From JBOFOR01 sp051654865 (GTDB taxonomy: Bacteria > Bacillota > Clostridia > Peptostreptococcales > Peptostreptococcaceae), in the NCBI GenBank assembly GCA_051654865.1, contig JBOFYV010000041.1, positions 49,498 to 113,497 of the forward strand: a stretch of DNA of 64,000 nucleotides. Reading direction: 5' to 3'. Below the pieces are notes generated by a model. The model was given only the letters and a program-made list of their open reading frames with translations, searched no databases and was not told where the DNA came from. The position numbers were made by a program, and so were the translations under genes. This document shows positions 50,298 through 58,689 of this stretch, piece by piece. Within the stretch, counting starts at the first letter, position 1; every line of letters begins with the position of its first letter.

Positions 50298-51575
50298 TTA
50301 AGCTTGCTTTTTCTCAATTGAATCTAATTCTCCATAATATAAAGATTGATTAAACTCACCTTCGCTCTTACTTACAATTAAGGTACAAGCACAGTCACCC
50401 ATAACATTTACAGTAGTTCTAGCCATATCTAACAATCTATCAACACCCATTATAAGTCCTATTCCTTCTAAAGGAAGACCTACAGAAGTTAAAACCATAG
50501 ATAATGTAATCATACCAACCCCAGGCACACCAGCAGTACCAATTGAAGCTAAAGTAGCTGTAAGTATTATAGTTAAAAATCCATTTATACCTAAATCTAT
50601 ACCGTATAATTGAGATATGAATATACAAGCAACACCTTGCATAATAGCAGTACCATCCATATTAATAGTTGCACCTAAAGGTAGTGTAAATGATGCTACG
50701 GAGTTCTTTACTCCTAATTCCTCCATTGACTCTATTGTTAAAGGCAGAGCCGCATTACTTGAAGCTGTAGAGAATGTTACAGCAGCAACATTTGCAAACT
50801 TTTTATAGAAAGGTTTTAACTTAAGTCCAGTTGAAAATTTAACTAAGCCTGAATAAACAAGAGCAGCTTGTAAAACTAAAGCTAATAAAACTGCAACCAT
50901 ATATTTAAGCAATGAGAATATAGCATCAAAACCAGTAGTTGCAAAAGTATTAGTTATTAATGCAAATACACCGTATGGAGCCAATAACATTATTATACTT
51001 ACCATTTTCATACATATATCATTAGCAGACTCAAAGCATTTTCTAACGGGCGATGCCTTTTCACCTATCATACTCATTGATACACCTAATAATAAAGCAA
51101 AAACTATGATTTGTAACATTTCACCGCTTGCTAAAGCTTGAACTGGATTAGAAGGTATCATACCTAAAATTATATCAACTAATGACTTATTTTCACCAAT
51201 AGTTGGTTCTTGAGATATAAGATGAGACATATCTAAACCAATACCAGGGTTTATTAATTTACCTATTAATAAGGCTAAACTAATAGCTAAAGCTGTAGTC
51301 ATTAAATAAAATCCTAATGTTTTAATACCTATTCTACCTAATTTCTTTATGTCTCCCATAGAAGAGGAACCACAAACTAGTGAAACAAATACTAAAGGAA
51401 CAACTAACATCTTTATGGCATTTATAAAACCTGTGCCTAATATCTTTATAATTCCACCTAATAATAGAGTATCTTTAAAAGTTCCAGAAGGCATAGATTT
51501 AATAACCAGCCCACAAACAATACCTAAAAATATACCAATGAAAATTTTAGTCGTAAGACTTATTTTTTTCTTCAT
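50298..51575 (-). CDS. Dicarboxylate/amino acid:cation symporter (DAACS family)
   Basis: 425 residues, eight transmembrane helices plus two re-entrant loops. The serine-rich loop TASSNAALPLT and the NMDGTAIMQG motif of helix 7 are the hallmark of the GltP/DctA/EAAT fold; GTAGVPGVGMITLSMVL is the second hairpin. It takes up glutamate, aspartate, serine or C4-dicarboxylates with Na+ or H+. Specificity is not readable. In this Stickland context amino-acid uptake is likely. GGGGGAT precedes the ATG. Confidence 0.92.
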   Translation of the reverse strand: MKKKISLTTKIFIGIFLGIVCGLVIKSMPSGTFKDTLLLGGIIKILGTGFINAIKMLVVPLVFVSLVCGSSSMGDIKKLGRIGIKTLGFYLMTTALAISLALLIGKLINPGIGLDMSHLISQEPTIGENKSLVDIILGMIPSNPVQALASGEMLQIIVFALLLGVSMSMIGEKASPVRKCFESANDICMKMVSIIMLLAPYGVFALITNTFATTGFDAIFSLLKYMVAVLLALVLQAALVYSGLVKFSTGLKLKPFYKKFANVAAVTFSTASSNAALPLTIESMEELGVKNSVASFTLPLGATINMDGTAIMQGVACIFISQLYGIDLGINGFLTIILTATLASIGTAGVPGVGMITLSMVLTSVGLPLEGIGLIMGVDRLLDMARTTVNVMGDCACTLIVSKSEGEFNQSLYYGELDSIEKKQA

Positions 51576-51809
51576 TTATAAAATCCCCCTTTTGAAAATA
51601 ACAAAATATAAAATTTGAGAAATATCTGAAAATTTTCTATATTTAAATAATAACATAATATTTCTATATAATGCAAGTGTAAAAAAATATTATTCATTAT
51701 AAACTATCAAAAACATATTAAATAACTAAAAAACAAACATGAAAACAAGAAAAATGAATAATTAAGATAGGTAAGAATCAAAAAACATAATAAATAACAA
51801 AAAAAATAT

Positions 51810-51884
51810 GTTACATTGCTGTAATTATAATTACGATTTTGTAATCGAAGGTAACAGTGGTGTAACTATTTTTTTTATTTTTTT
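51810..51884 (+). terminator. Orphan terminator-like structure in an intergenic region
   Basis: 13-base arms (51810-51822 and 51854-51866) pair completely with three G-U pairs, an inner 5-bp hairpin (51830-51834 with 51841-51845) branches off, and an almost pure T-tract of 18 bases follows. Neither neighbour on the plus strand ends here, so it implies an unannotated short transcript or a leader attenuator for the gene at 51959. The rest of 51576-51958 is A+T rich with no gene. Confidence 0.55.
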
Positions 51885-51958
51885 GTGATATTATTAATTT
51901 ATAAATAAAAACAATATAGATATTTAATATAAATGCAATTAAAAAGGGAGAGATACAT

Positions 51959-52303
51959 ATGAAAAAAGCAATAATAACATTATCAATTTTATGTGGTGGG
52001 CTATTAATAGCTTCACCGATAGACAATCATATATTTGCACAAGGAACAAGCTCAGAAATAGTGAAAGAACAGAAAAAAGAAGAATTAAACTCAGATGACG
52101 CAAAAAAAATACTTGAAGATTATAATCCTAAGATAGAGTACTTATATCAAGGAGATGAAAATACATATGATGCATTAAAGGAAAAAGGCCTAAGCGGGTA
52201 TGTATTTTTACCAAATATTGAAGGAGACTTAGGTATGTTTGTAGACAAAAGTAATTCTAAAGTATACTACTTCCATCCAAGTGGATATTTAGAACTAGCT
52301 TAA
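51959..52303 (+). CDS. Small secreted hypothetical protein
   Basis: 114 residues behind GGGAGAG. A signal peptide (1-28; LSILCGGLLIASPI...FAQ) is followed by a charged linker and a compact domain (SDDAKKILEDYNPKIEYLYQG, LSGYVFLPNIEGDLGMFVDK, YYFHPSGYLELA). No family recognised. It is preceded by the orphan terminator-like structure, which might attenuate it. Confidence 0.65.
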   Translation: MKKAIITLSILCGGLLIASPIDNHIFAQGTSSEIVKEQKKEELNSDDAKKILEDYNPKIEYLYQGDENTYDALKEKGLSGYVFLPNIEGDLGMFVDKSNSKVYYFHPSGYLELA

Positions 52304-52351
52304 TAATATTCTAATTAAAGCTAATAATATTAATTAAATATAATAATCACG

Positions 52352-52388
52352 AAAACGATGTAGTTATAATATAACTACATCGTTTTTG
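52352..52388. terminator. Bidirectional terminator
   Basis: A perfect 16-bp stem (52352-52367 with 52371-52386) with A-rich and T-rich ends between converging genes. Confidence 0.9.
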
Positions 52389-52410
52389 TGTAAGTAAAGC
52401 ACATAGAAAT

Positions 52411-53127
52411 TTAAATCAAATTAAATATAGCAATTAACTTATTTTTTAATAATTCGAATCTATCCTCATCAACGGCAATATACTTTGAATTTGAAATAAC
52501 AAAATGTCTACCGAGCTTATTAATTTTTTTCAAATTTACAATATATTCATTATTACAACGGTACATAAAAGTAGAATCTAGACTATGAATTAAAGTATCA
52601 AGAGTATAGGATAGTTTAATTGAACTATTTTTAGTGTGTAAAATACATCCAGAATTACAAGTATGTATATAAAAAATATCTTTATGTGGTATTTCATTCA
52701 TTAAATCAAACTTAGCTATATCTTCATACAATATATCTAAATTTGATTTTACTTTTAATCCACAAATTAAGCTAATTAATTCATCCTCAAAAGAATCAAA
52801 TGTAATAGGATTAATTATATAGTTGTAATCTTTCAAACAAAACCCATTAATCATAAAATCTATAATCTCTGGGACATAAATAATTCTTATATTGCTAAAT
52901 TTATTTTTTAGCATATTATTTATATTTATAAGAAGTTCTTTGTTTATATCTTTTAAAAATATAAAAATTATATCGACTTTGTCTCTAAAATTAGTTAAAA
53001 TATCACATACAGATGGGGAAGTATTGAGTTTATATTTAAAATTATTATATAAAGAAAGCTTAAATAAATAATTACTTAGAGTTTTTATATCACTTAAATC
53101 TTGACTGCAAACAGTTATATTAAACAT
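52411..53127 (-). CDS. LytTR-family regulator with degenerate receiver-like N-terminus
   Basis: 238 residues from the ATG at 53127, 7 bases after AAGGAG. Residues about 1-125 have the length and strand-helix rhythm of a response-regulator receiver (FNITVCSQDLSDIKTLSNYLF) but lack the usual acidic pocket and a clear phosphorylatable Asp. The C-terminal LytTR domain is recognisable: DIFYIHTCNSGCILHTK, LIHSLDSTFMYRCNNEYIVNLKKINKLG. LytTR proteins bind direct repeats upstream of virulence, bacteriocin or murein genes. No partner kinase is adjacent. Confidence 0.8.
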   Translation of the reverse strand: MFNITVCSQDLSDIKTLSNYLFKLSLYNNFKYKLNTSPSVCDILTNFRDKVDIIFIFLKDINKELLININNMLKNKFSNIRIIYVPEIIDFMINGFCLKDYNYIINPITFDSFEDELISLICGLKVKSNLDILYEDIAKFDLMNEIPHKDIFYIHTCNSGCILHTKNSSIKLSYTLDTLIHSLDSTFMYRCNNEYIVNLKKINKLGRHFVISNSKYIAVDEDRFELLKNKLIAIFNLI

Positions 53128-53229
53128 AGTATTCTCCTTATAGATATATATTAAATTATTAGTTAAAATCAATAAAATGGTTATTCATATTAGGATTATT
53201 AATTAAAAAATAAAAAATATTCATTAAAT

Positions 53230-53263
53230 CATAAAAAACTGATATGTAAAGTATCAGTTTTTG
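53230..53263 (-). terminator. Terminator of the GtrA-like gene (minus strand)
   Basis: An 11-bp stem (53235-53245 with 53253-53263) continues on the minus strand into a T-run. Confidence 0.75.
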
Positions 53264-53277
53264 TATTAATAATATCT

Positions 53278-53685
53278 TTAATCTTTATTTTTCTTTATAA
53301 CGGTTCTCATTAATAAAAATACAGGTATAGTTGAAAAAACAGGAGCTATAAGAGGTGCTATGATTTTGTTTATATTTAAAATATTTACTAAAAATAATAT
53401 AATACACATATTTAATATATACTCAAATGCATAAACTAAAAGAGATAATGAAAATTTAGTAGCTGAATACTCTTTTTGTTTAAATGTAAATTTTGAATTT
53501 AAAAAATAAGATGCAGTTACACTTAAAAAACTAGTAATAGTATAAGACACAATATAATTTATATTGAACACAAGGTATAATGTTATATAAAATAATTGAG
53601 AAACTATAAAATTGCTTATTCCGATGATATTAAATTTAATATATTCTTTTAACTTGCCTTTGAAACTTTTATATTTATTTGGCAT
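53278..53685 (-). CDS. GtrA-like membrane protein
   Basis: 135 residues from the ATG at 53685, 8 bases after AAAGGAG; an ATG twelve codons earlier has no site. Four transmembrane helices with the GtrA pattern: EYIKFNIIGISNFIVSQLFY, then YFLNSKFTFK, in which N-x-x-F-T-F is the family signature. GtrA proteins are thought to flip polyprenyl-linked sugars for teichoic acid or O-antigen decoration. No glycosyltransferase gene adjoins it, so the pathway is open. Confidence 0.88.
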   Translation of the reverse strand: MPNKYKSFKGKLKEYIKFNIIGISNFIVSQLFYITLYLVFNINYIVSYTITSFLSVTASYFLNSKFTFKQKEYSATKFSLSLLVYAFEYILNMCIILFLVNILNINKIIAPLIAPVFSTIPVFLLMRTVIKKNKD

Positions 53686-53851
53686 ATAAATCTCCTTTGA
53701 TGAAAAATTATTAAGATACATTCTTATTATTTGAATAAATCAATGAATTTTATATATTACATATTAGAAATTATAACACAAATTACTAATAATAAATTGA
53801 AAAAAATATTATTATGTATTATACTTATATATATTAAAAAACTACTTTTTA

Positions 53852-53980
53852 GCATTTGCTGAGGGAGTAGCTTGCACTAATAAGTGTGTCTAGATCAACA
53901 TAATGACTTCGGTCTGGTCTAGACTTAAAAAGCGAGACTCATGCATGTATTACTTTGCATGCATAAGTCTCGCTTTTTTG
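53852..53980 (+). ncRNA. yybP-ykoY (manganese) riboswitch with terminator
   Basis: The aptamer signature GAGGGAGTAGC (from 53870) and the partner segment GCGAGACTCATG (from 53931), separated by ATCAAC and a TTCGGT hairpin, fit the Mn2+-sensing yybP-ykoY class. The second strand forms the left arm of a long terminator (about 53930-53947 with 53957-53974) ending in six T. The downstream gene is mntP, the classical target, so Mn2+ should prevent termination. Confidence 0.85.
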
Positions 53981-54020
53981 TGTGAATAATAAAATTAAAA
54001 TAAAATTATGGAGGTAATTT

Positions 54021-54635
54021 ATGAGCTTTACAGTAATTTTTATGACAGCGATAGCATTATCAATGGATGCATTTGCTGTATCAATCACTAAAGGTATGAC
54101 ACTTAGAAATTTAAGTAAAAAAATAAGTGTAAAAATAGCCTTAGCTTTTGGTATCTTTCAAGGTGGAATGCCGCTTATAGGATGGCTTTTAGGAATTAGT
54201 TTTGAAGGATATATAAAGTCAGTAGATCATTGGATAGCACTAGTTTTATTAGGATTTTTAGGTTTAAGAATGATTATAGAATTTATAAAATCTCAAAGAG
54301 AAGAACAGCCTATAGAAGCTGAAGCTAGTATGACTGTAGAGGAAGAACTTTCAAATAAAGAGCTAATAATGTTATCAATTGCGACAAGTATAGATGCATT
54401 AGCGGTGGGGATAAGTTTTGCATTTTTAAATGTAAATATAGTACCAGCTGCATTTACAATATGCTTTGTGACGTTTGTAGTTTGTCTAATTGGAGTATAT
54501 TTTGGGAAACGAATAGGCGACAAATTTAGTAGCTATGCAGAACTAGTTGGTGGGATAGTATTGATCCTAATAGGAATCAATATATTCAATGAACATACAG
54601 GATTTATTAGTAACATTATGAGTAATATATTTTAA
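54021..54635 (+). CDS. mntP: Manganese efflux pump MntP
   Basis: 204 residues, six transmembrane helices with the internal duplication typical of MntP: ALSMDAFAVSITKG in the first half and ATSIDALAVGISFAF in the second, each carrying a conserved aspartate for Mn2+ transport. An acidic loop (EEQPIEAEASMTVEEE) joins the halves. It expels Mn2+ across the membrane. Its leader is a manganese riboswitch. AGGAGG-like TGGAGGT precedes the ATG. Confidence 0.95.
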   Translation: MSFTVIFMTAIALSMDAFAVSITKGMTLRNLSKKISVKIALAFGIFQGGMPLIGWLLGISFEGYIKSVDHWIALVLLGFLGLRMIIEFIKSQREEQPIEAEASMTVEEELSNKELIMLSIATSIDALAVGISFAFLNVNIVPAAFTICFVTFVVCLIGVYFGKRIGDKFSSYAELVGGIVLILIGINIFNEHTGFISNIMSNIF

Positions 54636-54642
54636 AACATCC

Positions 54643-54686
54643 TATTTTAGTGCACTAAAATATATGATAATATAAGTAGTACACTA
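54643..54686. promoter_or_regulatory. Pair of related palindromes between mntP and a histidine kinase gene
   Basis: A perfect 20-base palindrome centred on TAGTGCACTA (54643-54662) is followed by TAGTACACTA (54677-54686), centre to centre 29 bases. The spacing and position just before the kinase gene suggest an operator pair. Confidence 0.45.
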
Positions 54687-54711
54687 TTAGAGGAAGGAAA
54701 TATAATTACTA

Positions 54712-56721
54712 ATGTATAGATTAGACAAAAACTATGAAGACATATTTAAAAAACGTAATAAAAGTGCAACATACATAATAATAGGAATTAGTATTATAAT
54801 ATCGATACTATTTTTAATAGTATTGGGTATATTATATAACCCTAAGATGTATTTTGGGATTGATATAAATGTACTTATTAGAATATTTTCGGCAGTATTA
54901 TCAGGATTAGCTATATCTAGTTGTATGTTATGCTACACAAGCACAAAGAAGGAAGAGTTATTTATAATATCCTTAATGTATATTGTATTTTTTATTGATA
55001 TTTCACTCGGTAGCTTTGATTATATGAAATTGAAATATGCAGCTATAGATATTTCGAATTATATTACAGTGCCAACATCTTTAATTAGAATATCTATATT
55101 ATTAATTTTAATATTACCATTCAATAAAACAAGAAAGCTTATTATGGATAATAAGATAAAGGCTGTTATAACAGTAACTGTATTAACTACGATTATAGGG
55201 ATATTGAGGTCAAAGTATACTATTTTTACAGGACTACAAACAACAGGACAATTTATTGCATATAATGTTTTTTTAATTATTATATATATAGTATTTACTA
55301 TAAGATTTGGAATAAAAAGTGTGAAAGAAGAGGAGTACATATATGCAGTAATAAGCGCAAGTATATTTTTCTTTGCAATAAAAGCACTTTATGCAATCGT
55401 ATCAGTGCAGAGTCCATCAATTAGCTTAAAGTTGATATCATATTCTATAACATATATTGGATTCTTTATTTTTATAGGTGGATTACTAGTAGAACTGGCT
55501 TTGAGTATAAAGAAAAACAAAAGTTTAGAAAAAGAAAACCAAATATTTTATACATTAGTGGACGACAGTAAACATAGTTGTATTGTTATTTATGATGAAA
55601 ATCACAATGTGAAATTTGCAAATAAAACATTAAAAGAATATCTGTTTAATGATGGAAGTATAACTCAGACAGACATTGCATCTGAAATGGATAAATATAG
55701 AAATAAAATAGGGGAAGAAATTTTACAAGATATTTACTCAGAGGTAGGTAGAATAGGTGCATGGAGAGATAATTTATACATATCAGAAGATGATAAAACT
55801 ATAGATTGCTTTTTTCAAAAAATATATACTTATAATGGAAAAGTAAATATAGCATTAATATTTAAAGATATTACAGATGAAATTAGAGCTAAAAATAGTA
55901 TCATTGAGTATGAAAAGATAAAAAGTCATGAAAATATAAAAAATGAATTTTTTGCAAATATATCTCACGAACTAAGAACGCCATTAAATATATTTTATTC
56001 AACTATACAATTGTTGGACTTAAAAAGTGAAGAGAATGCAATAAATTTTAAAGAAACTTATCTAAATCACAGACAGTGTTTAAATATTAATTGTCAGAGG
56101 ATGCTAAGGCTTATAAATAATATTGTAGACATAACTAAAATAGATGTAGGATTTACAAAAGCTAAATTTTCAAATTGTGATATAGTAAGGTTAGTAGAAG
56201 ATATTACATTGTCGGTGGTAAATTACGCCAATCCAAAGGATATAGATATAATATTTGACACTGAAGTAGAGGAACATATTATAAAGTGTGATCCGTCTAT
56301 GATTGAGCGTGCAATGTTAAATTTATTATCAAATGCTATTAAATTTACTAATGAGTCAGGTAATATACTCGTAAGTATGTATGCAGACGATAAATGGGTA
56401 CATATAAGAGTAAAAGATGATGGCATAGGTATACCTTTAGAAATGCAAAGTATAATTTTTGATAGATTTATTCAATCGGATAAATCACTTACAAGATTAA
56501 ACGAAGGTAGTGGAATTGGACTTAGTATAGTAAAATCAATAATTGAATTAAATGAAGGTGAAATTTATTTAGATAGTGATGAAGAAAATGGAACTGAATT
56601 TGAAATATTGCTACCAAATAAAAAGCTAGAAGATAATTATGAGGAACAAGAGTATGTATATCATGTTGATATACAAAAGATTCAGTTAGAATTATCGGAT
56701 ATATATAAGTTATATGAATAG
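54712..56721 (+). CDS. Orphan membrane sensor histidine kinase
   Basis: 669 residues. The N-terminal 270 residues have about eight transmembrane helices, reminiscent of MASE3-type sensors (LGSFDYMKLKYAAIDISNY), then a PAS-like segment (VDDSKHSCIVIYDENHNVKFAN). The kinase core has the H-box FFANISHELRTPLN with His419, the N-box LLSNAIKFTNESG, G1 DDGIGIP and G2 GSGIGLSIVKS. No response regulator is adjacent. It ends with IQLELSDIYKLYE, a tail similar to that of the kinase at 58690. Possible targets include Spo0A or another unlinked regulator (inference). Confidence 0.92.
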   Translation: MYRLDKNYEDIFKKRNKSATYIIIGISIIISILFLIVLGILYNPKMYFGIDINVLIRIFSAVLSGLAISSCMLCYTSTKKEELFIISLMYIVFFIDISLGSFDYMKLKYAAIDISNYITVPTSLIRISILLILILPFNKTRKLIMDNKIKAVITVTVLTTIIGILRSKYTIFTGLQTTGQFIAYNVFLIIIYIVFTIRFGIKSVKEEEYIYAVISASIFFFAIKALYAIVSVQSPSISLKLISYSITYIGFFIFIGGLLVELALSIKKNKSLEKENQIFYTLVDDSKHSCIVIYDENHNVKFANKTLKEYLFNDGSITQTDIASEMDKYRNKIGEEILQDIYSEVGRIGAWRDNLYISEDDKTIDCFFQKIYTYNGKVNIALIFKDITDEIRAKNSIIEYEKIKSHENIKNEFFANISHELRTPLNIFYSTIQLLDLKSEENAINFKETYLNHRQCLNINCQRMLRLINNIVDITKIDVGFTKAKFSNCDIVRLVEDITLSVVNYANPKDIDIIFDTEVEEHIIKCDPSMIERAMLNLLSNAIKFTNESGNILVSMYADDKWVHIRVKDDGIGIPLEMQSIIFDRFIQSDKSLTRLNEGSGIGLSIVKSIIELNEGEIYLDSDEENGTEFEILLPNKKLEDNYEEQEYVYHVDIQKIQLELSDIYKLYE

Positions 56722-56723
56722 AA

Positions 56724-56760
56724 ATTAAAGCCAGGAACATATATAGTTCCTGGCTTTAAT
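56724..56760. terminator. Bidirectional terminator between histidine kinase and symporter genes
   Basis: A perfect 15-bp stem (56724-56738 with 56746-56760), loop 7, shared by converging genes. Confidence 0.8.
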
Positions 56761-56771
56761 AGTATCTAAAT

Positions 56772-58142
56772 TTATAAGCTATCTAGGGTGTTAACTTTCT
56801 TTATCGCGTTTATGTAACAAATATATGACTTTGTTTCTGATACTACAACAGGAGATAAAGCTATCAATGCAATTAGATTTGGCAGAGCCATAAGTCCGTT
56901 TACGATATCAGCTACAATCCATATTAATTCTAACTTAAGGAATGAACCAAGTAAAATCATACTTATAAAAACTATCCTATATCCAGTGATACCCCTTACT
57001 CCAAATAAGAACTCAAAACATCTTTCTCCATAATAACTCCAACCTAATATTGTAGTAAATGCAAATAAACTTAGGCTTAATGTTAAAAATAGAGGACCGA
57101 TATTAGGCAAAACTCCTGAAAATGCAGCGTGAGTCATCAATGCTCCATTTGAATCGGAAGTCCACACACCTGATAATATTAAAGCGAATCCTGTTAAAGA
57201 ACAAATTATTATACTATCAATAAAAGTACCAGTCATAGATATAAGACCTTGTTCAGCCGGCCATTCAGTTTTAGCTGCAGCTGCAGCTATAGGGGCACTA
57301 CCAAGCCCAGATTCATTAGAGAAAACTCCTCGAGCTATACCGTTTCTTATTGCCATAGAAACAGTAGAACCTAAAAAACCACCAAGGGCTGCAGTTGGAC
57401 TAAAAGCACTTTCAAATATCAAAGCTATTGTACCTGGAATTTGGCTTGAGAATTTTAAGATTATAAATGTACATATTAATATATAAATACTTGCCATAAG
57501 AGGTACTATTTTAGTAGCAACATTAGATATGCTTTTTACACCGCCAAATATAACAAATCCAACTAAAATAGAAAGTGCTATACCTGTAGTTCTTGGATCA
57601 ATACCAAAACTACTATTAATTGAATCCGTTATTGAATTTACTTGAGTAAATGTACCTATTCCAAGAAGTGCAACTAATATACCGCTTATAGCAAAGAAGA
57701 TAGCTAAAGGTCTATACTTTTCGCCCATACCATTTACAATATAGTACATTGGTCCACCGGAAACTTGACCATTAGAATCTTTTTGTCTATATTTTATGGC
57801 AAGTGTACCTTCAGCATATTTAGTGGCCATTCCAAAGAATGCAGCTAACCACATCCAAAATAGTGCACCAGGTCCACCTGCTTTAATTGCAGTTGCAACA
57901 CCTACAATATTTCCTGTACCAACAGTTGCAGCAAGTGCAGTACATAGTGCACCAAAACTAGAAATATCACCATTTCCATTATTGTTAGCACTAAATATTA
58001 ATTTTAACGCATATGGTAATTTTGTTACTTGTAAAAATCCTAGTCTAATAGTAAATAATATACCAGTACCGACTAGTAAAGCTAATAAAGGTGGTCCCCA
58101 TACAAAAGTGTTAATATTGTTCAAAACATCAATTAAATTCAT
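56772..58142 (-). CDS. Alanine/glycine:cation symporter (AgcS/AlsT family)
   Basis: 456 residues, about eleven transmembrane helices. Family blocks: TVGTGNIVGVATAIKAGGPGALFWMW, GGPMYYIVNGMG, ARGVFSNESGLGSAPIAAAAAKT and LGWSYYGERCFEFLFG. It imports alanine or glycine with Na+. The leader carries a tandem glycine riboswitch followed by a terminator, so glycine is the likely main substrate. It would supply the GrdABCDE pathway encoded 12 kb away. Confidence 0.94.
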   Translation of the reverse strand: MNLIDVLNNINTFVWGPPLLALLVGTGILFTIRLGFLQVTKLPYALKLIFSANNNGNGDISSFGALCTALAATVGTGNIVGVATAIKAGGPGALFWMWLAAFFGMATKYAEGTLAIKYRQKDSNGQVSGGPMYYIVNGMGEKYRPLAIFFAISGILVALLGIGTFTQVNSITDSINSSFGIDPRTTGIALSILVGFVIFGGVKSISNVATKIVPLMASIYILICTFIILKFSSQIPGTIALIFESAFSPTAALGGFLGSTVSMAIRNGIARGVFSNESGLGSAPIAAAAAKTEWPAEQGLISMTGTFIDSIIICSLTGFALILSGVWTSDSNGALMTHAAFSGVLPNIGPLFLTLSLSLFAFTTILGWSYYGERCFEFLFGVRGITGYRIVFISMILLGSFLKLELIWIVADIVNGLMALPNLIALIALSPVVVSETKSYICYINAIKKVNTLDSL

Positions 58143-58250
58143 AAAACATACTCCTTTTTTATAGTGTATAATGCTTTTTCTATAAATTACTCAAGAACAA
58201 TGAATTTTAATTGACAGAAAGCTATTTAGTTGAGAGCTTATTAATGTATT

Positions 58251-58279
58251 AAAAAAAGCTAAATCTTGTAGATTTAGCT
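58251..58279 (-). terminator. Terminator in the leader of the symporter gene (minus strand)
   Basis: A perfect 9-bp stem (58258-58266 with 58271-58279) is followed on the minus strand by seven T (58257-58251). It lies between the glycine aptamers and the gene, as the likely expression platform. Confidence 0.75.
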
Positions 58280-58364
58280 CTGGATATACATTAGGATACT
58301 AAAAATATCATAGCAAGTTAGTTATATTATTGTATAACAAAAAAGCCATAATTTAAAAGTATTT

Positions 58365-58535
58365 TATCCCTGTCCTTTTGCCTGAGAGATTGAGCTAAGT
58401 AAGCCTTGCCCCTTCGGCGCCCATAAATGGGTCTCTCCAGAGTTCCCTAAACTTTACAGTCCTACTAATAAAAGTACCTGAGAGTGTAACTCCTTCGGTG
58501 TGCATAAAATGCAACTCTTCTATAAAGCTTCAATC
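58365..58535 (-). ncRNA. Tandem glycine riboswitch
   Basis: On the minus strand two aptamers follow each other. The first has CACCGAAGGAGT and CTCTCAGGTA then TAGGACTG; the second has CGCCGAAGGGGCAAG and CTCTCAGGCAAAAGGACAG. Both match the glycine (gcvT) consensus. Reading is toward the AgcS-type symporter gene. Other parts of 58143-58689 hold the leader terminator and A+T-rich promoter regions for the symporter and for the kinase at 58690, with no further gene. Confidence 0.95.
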
Positions 58536-58689
58536 GGGTATTGATTTTTAAGCATTATTTAACTTAATTCTAGAACAGTGTACATACTTTGTCAATAAAG
58601 GAAAATGTTTGATTATAAAATAATGAAAAAAATGTAAAAATAATATATAATAAGTTTATCACAAGTTATACAGGGGGACATAAAAATTT

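Noticed and set aside
50440..50628. Alternative minus-strand frame of 62 codons inside the symporter gene
   Set aside because: It is a shifted frame of the DAACS symporter with no conserved content.
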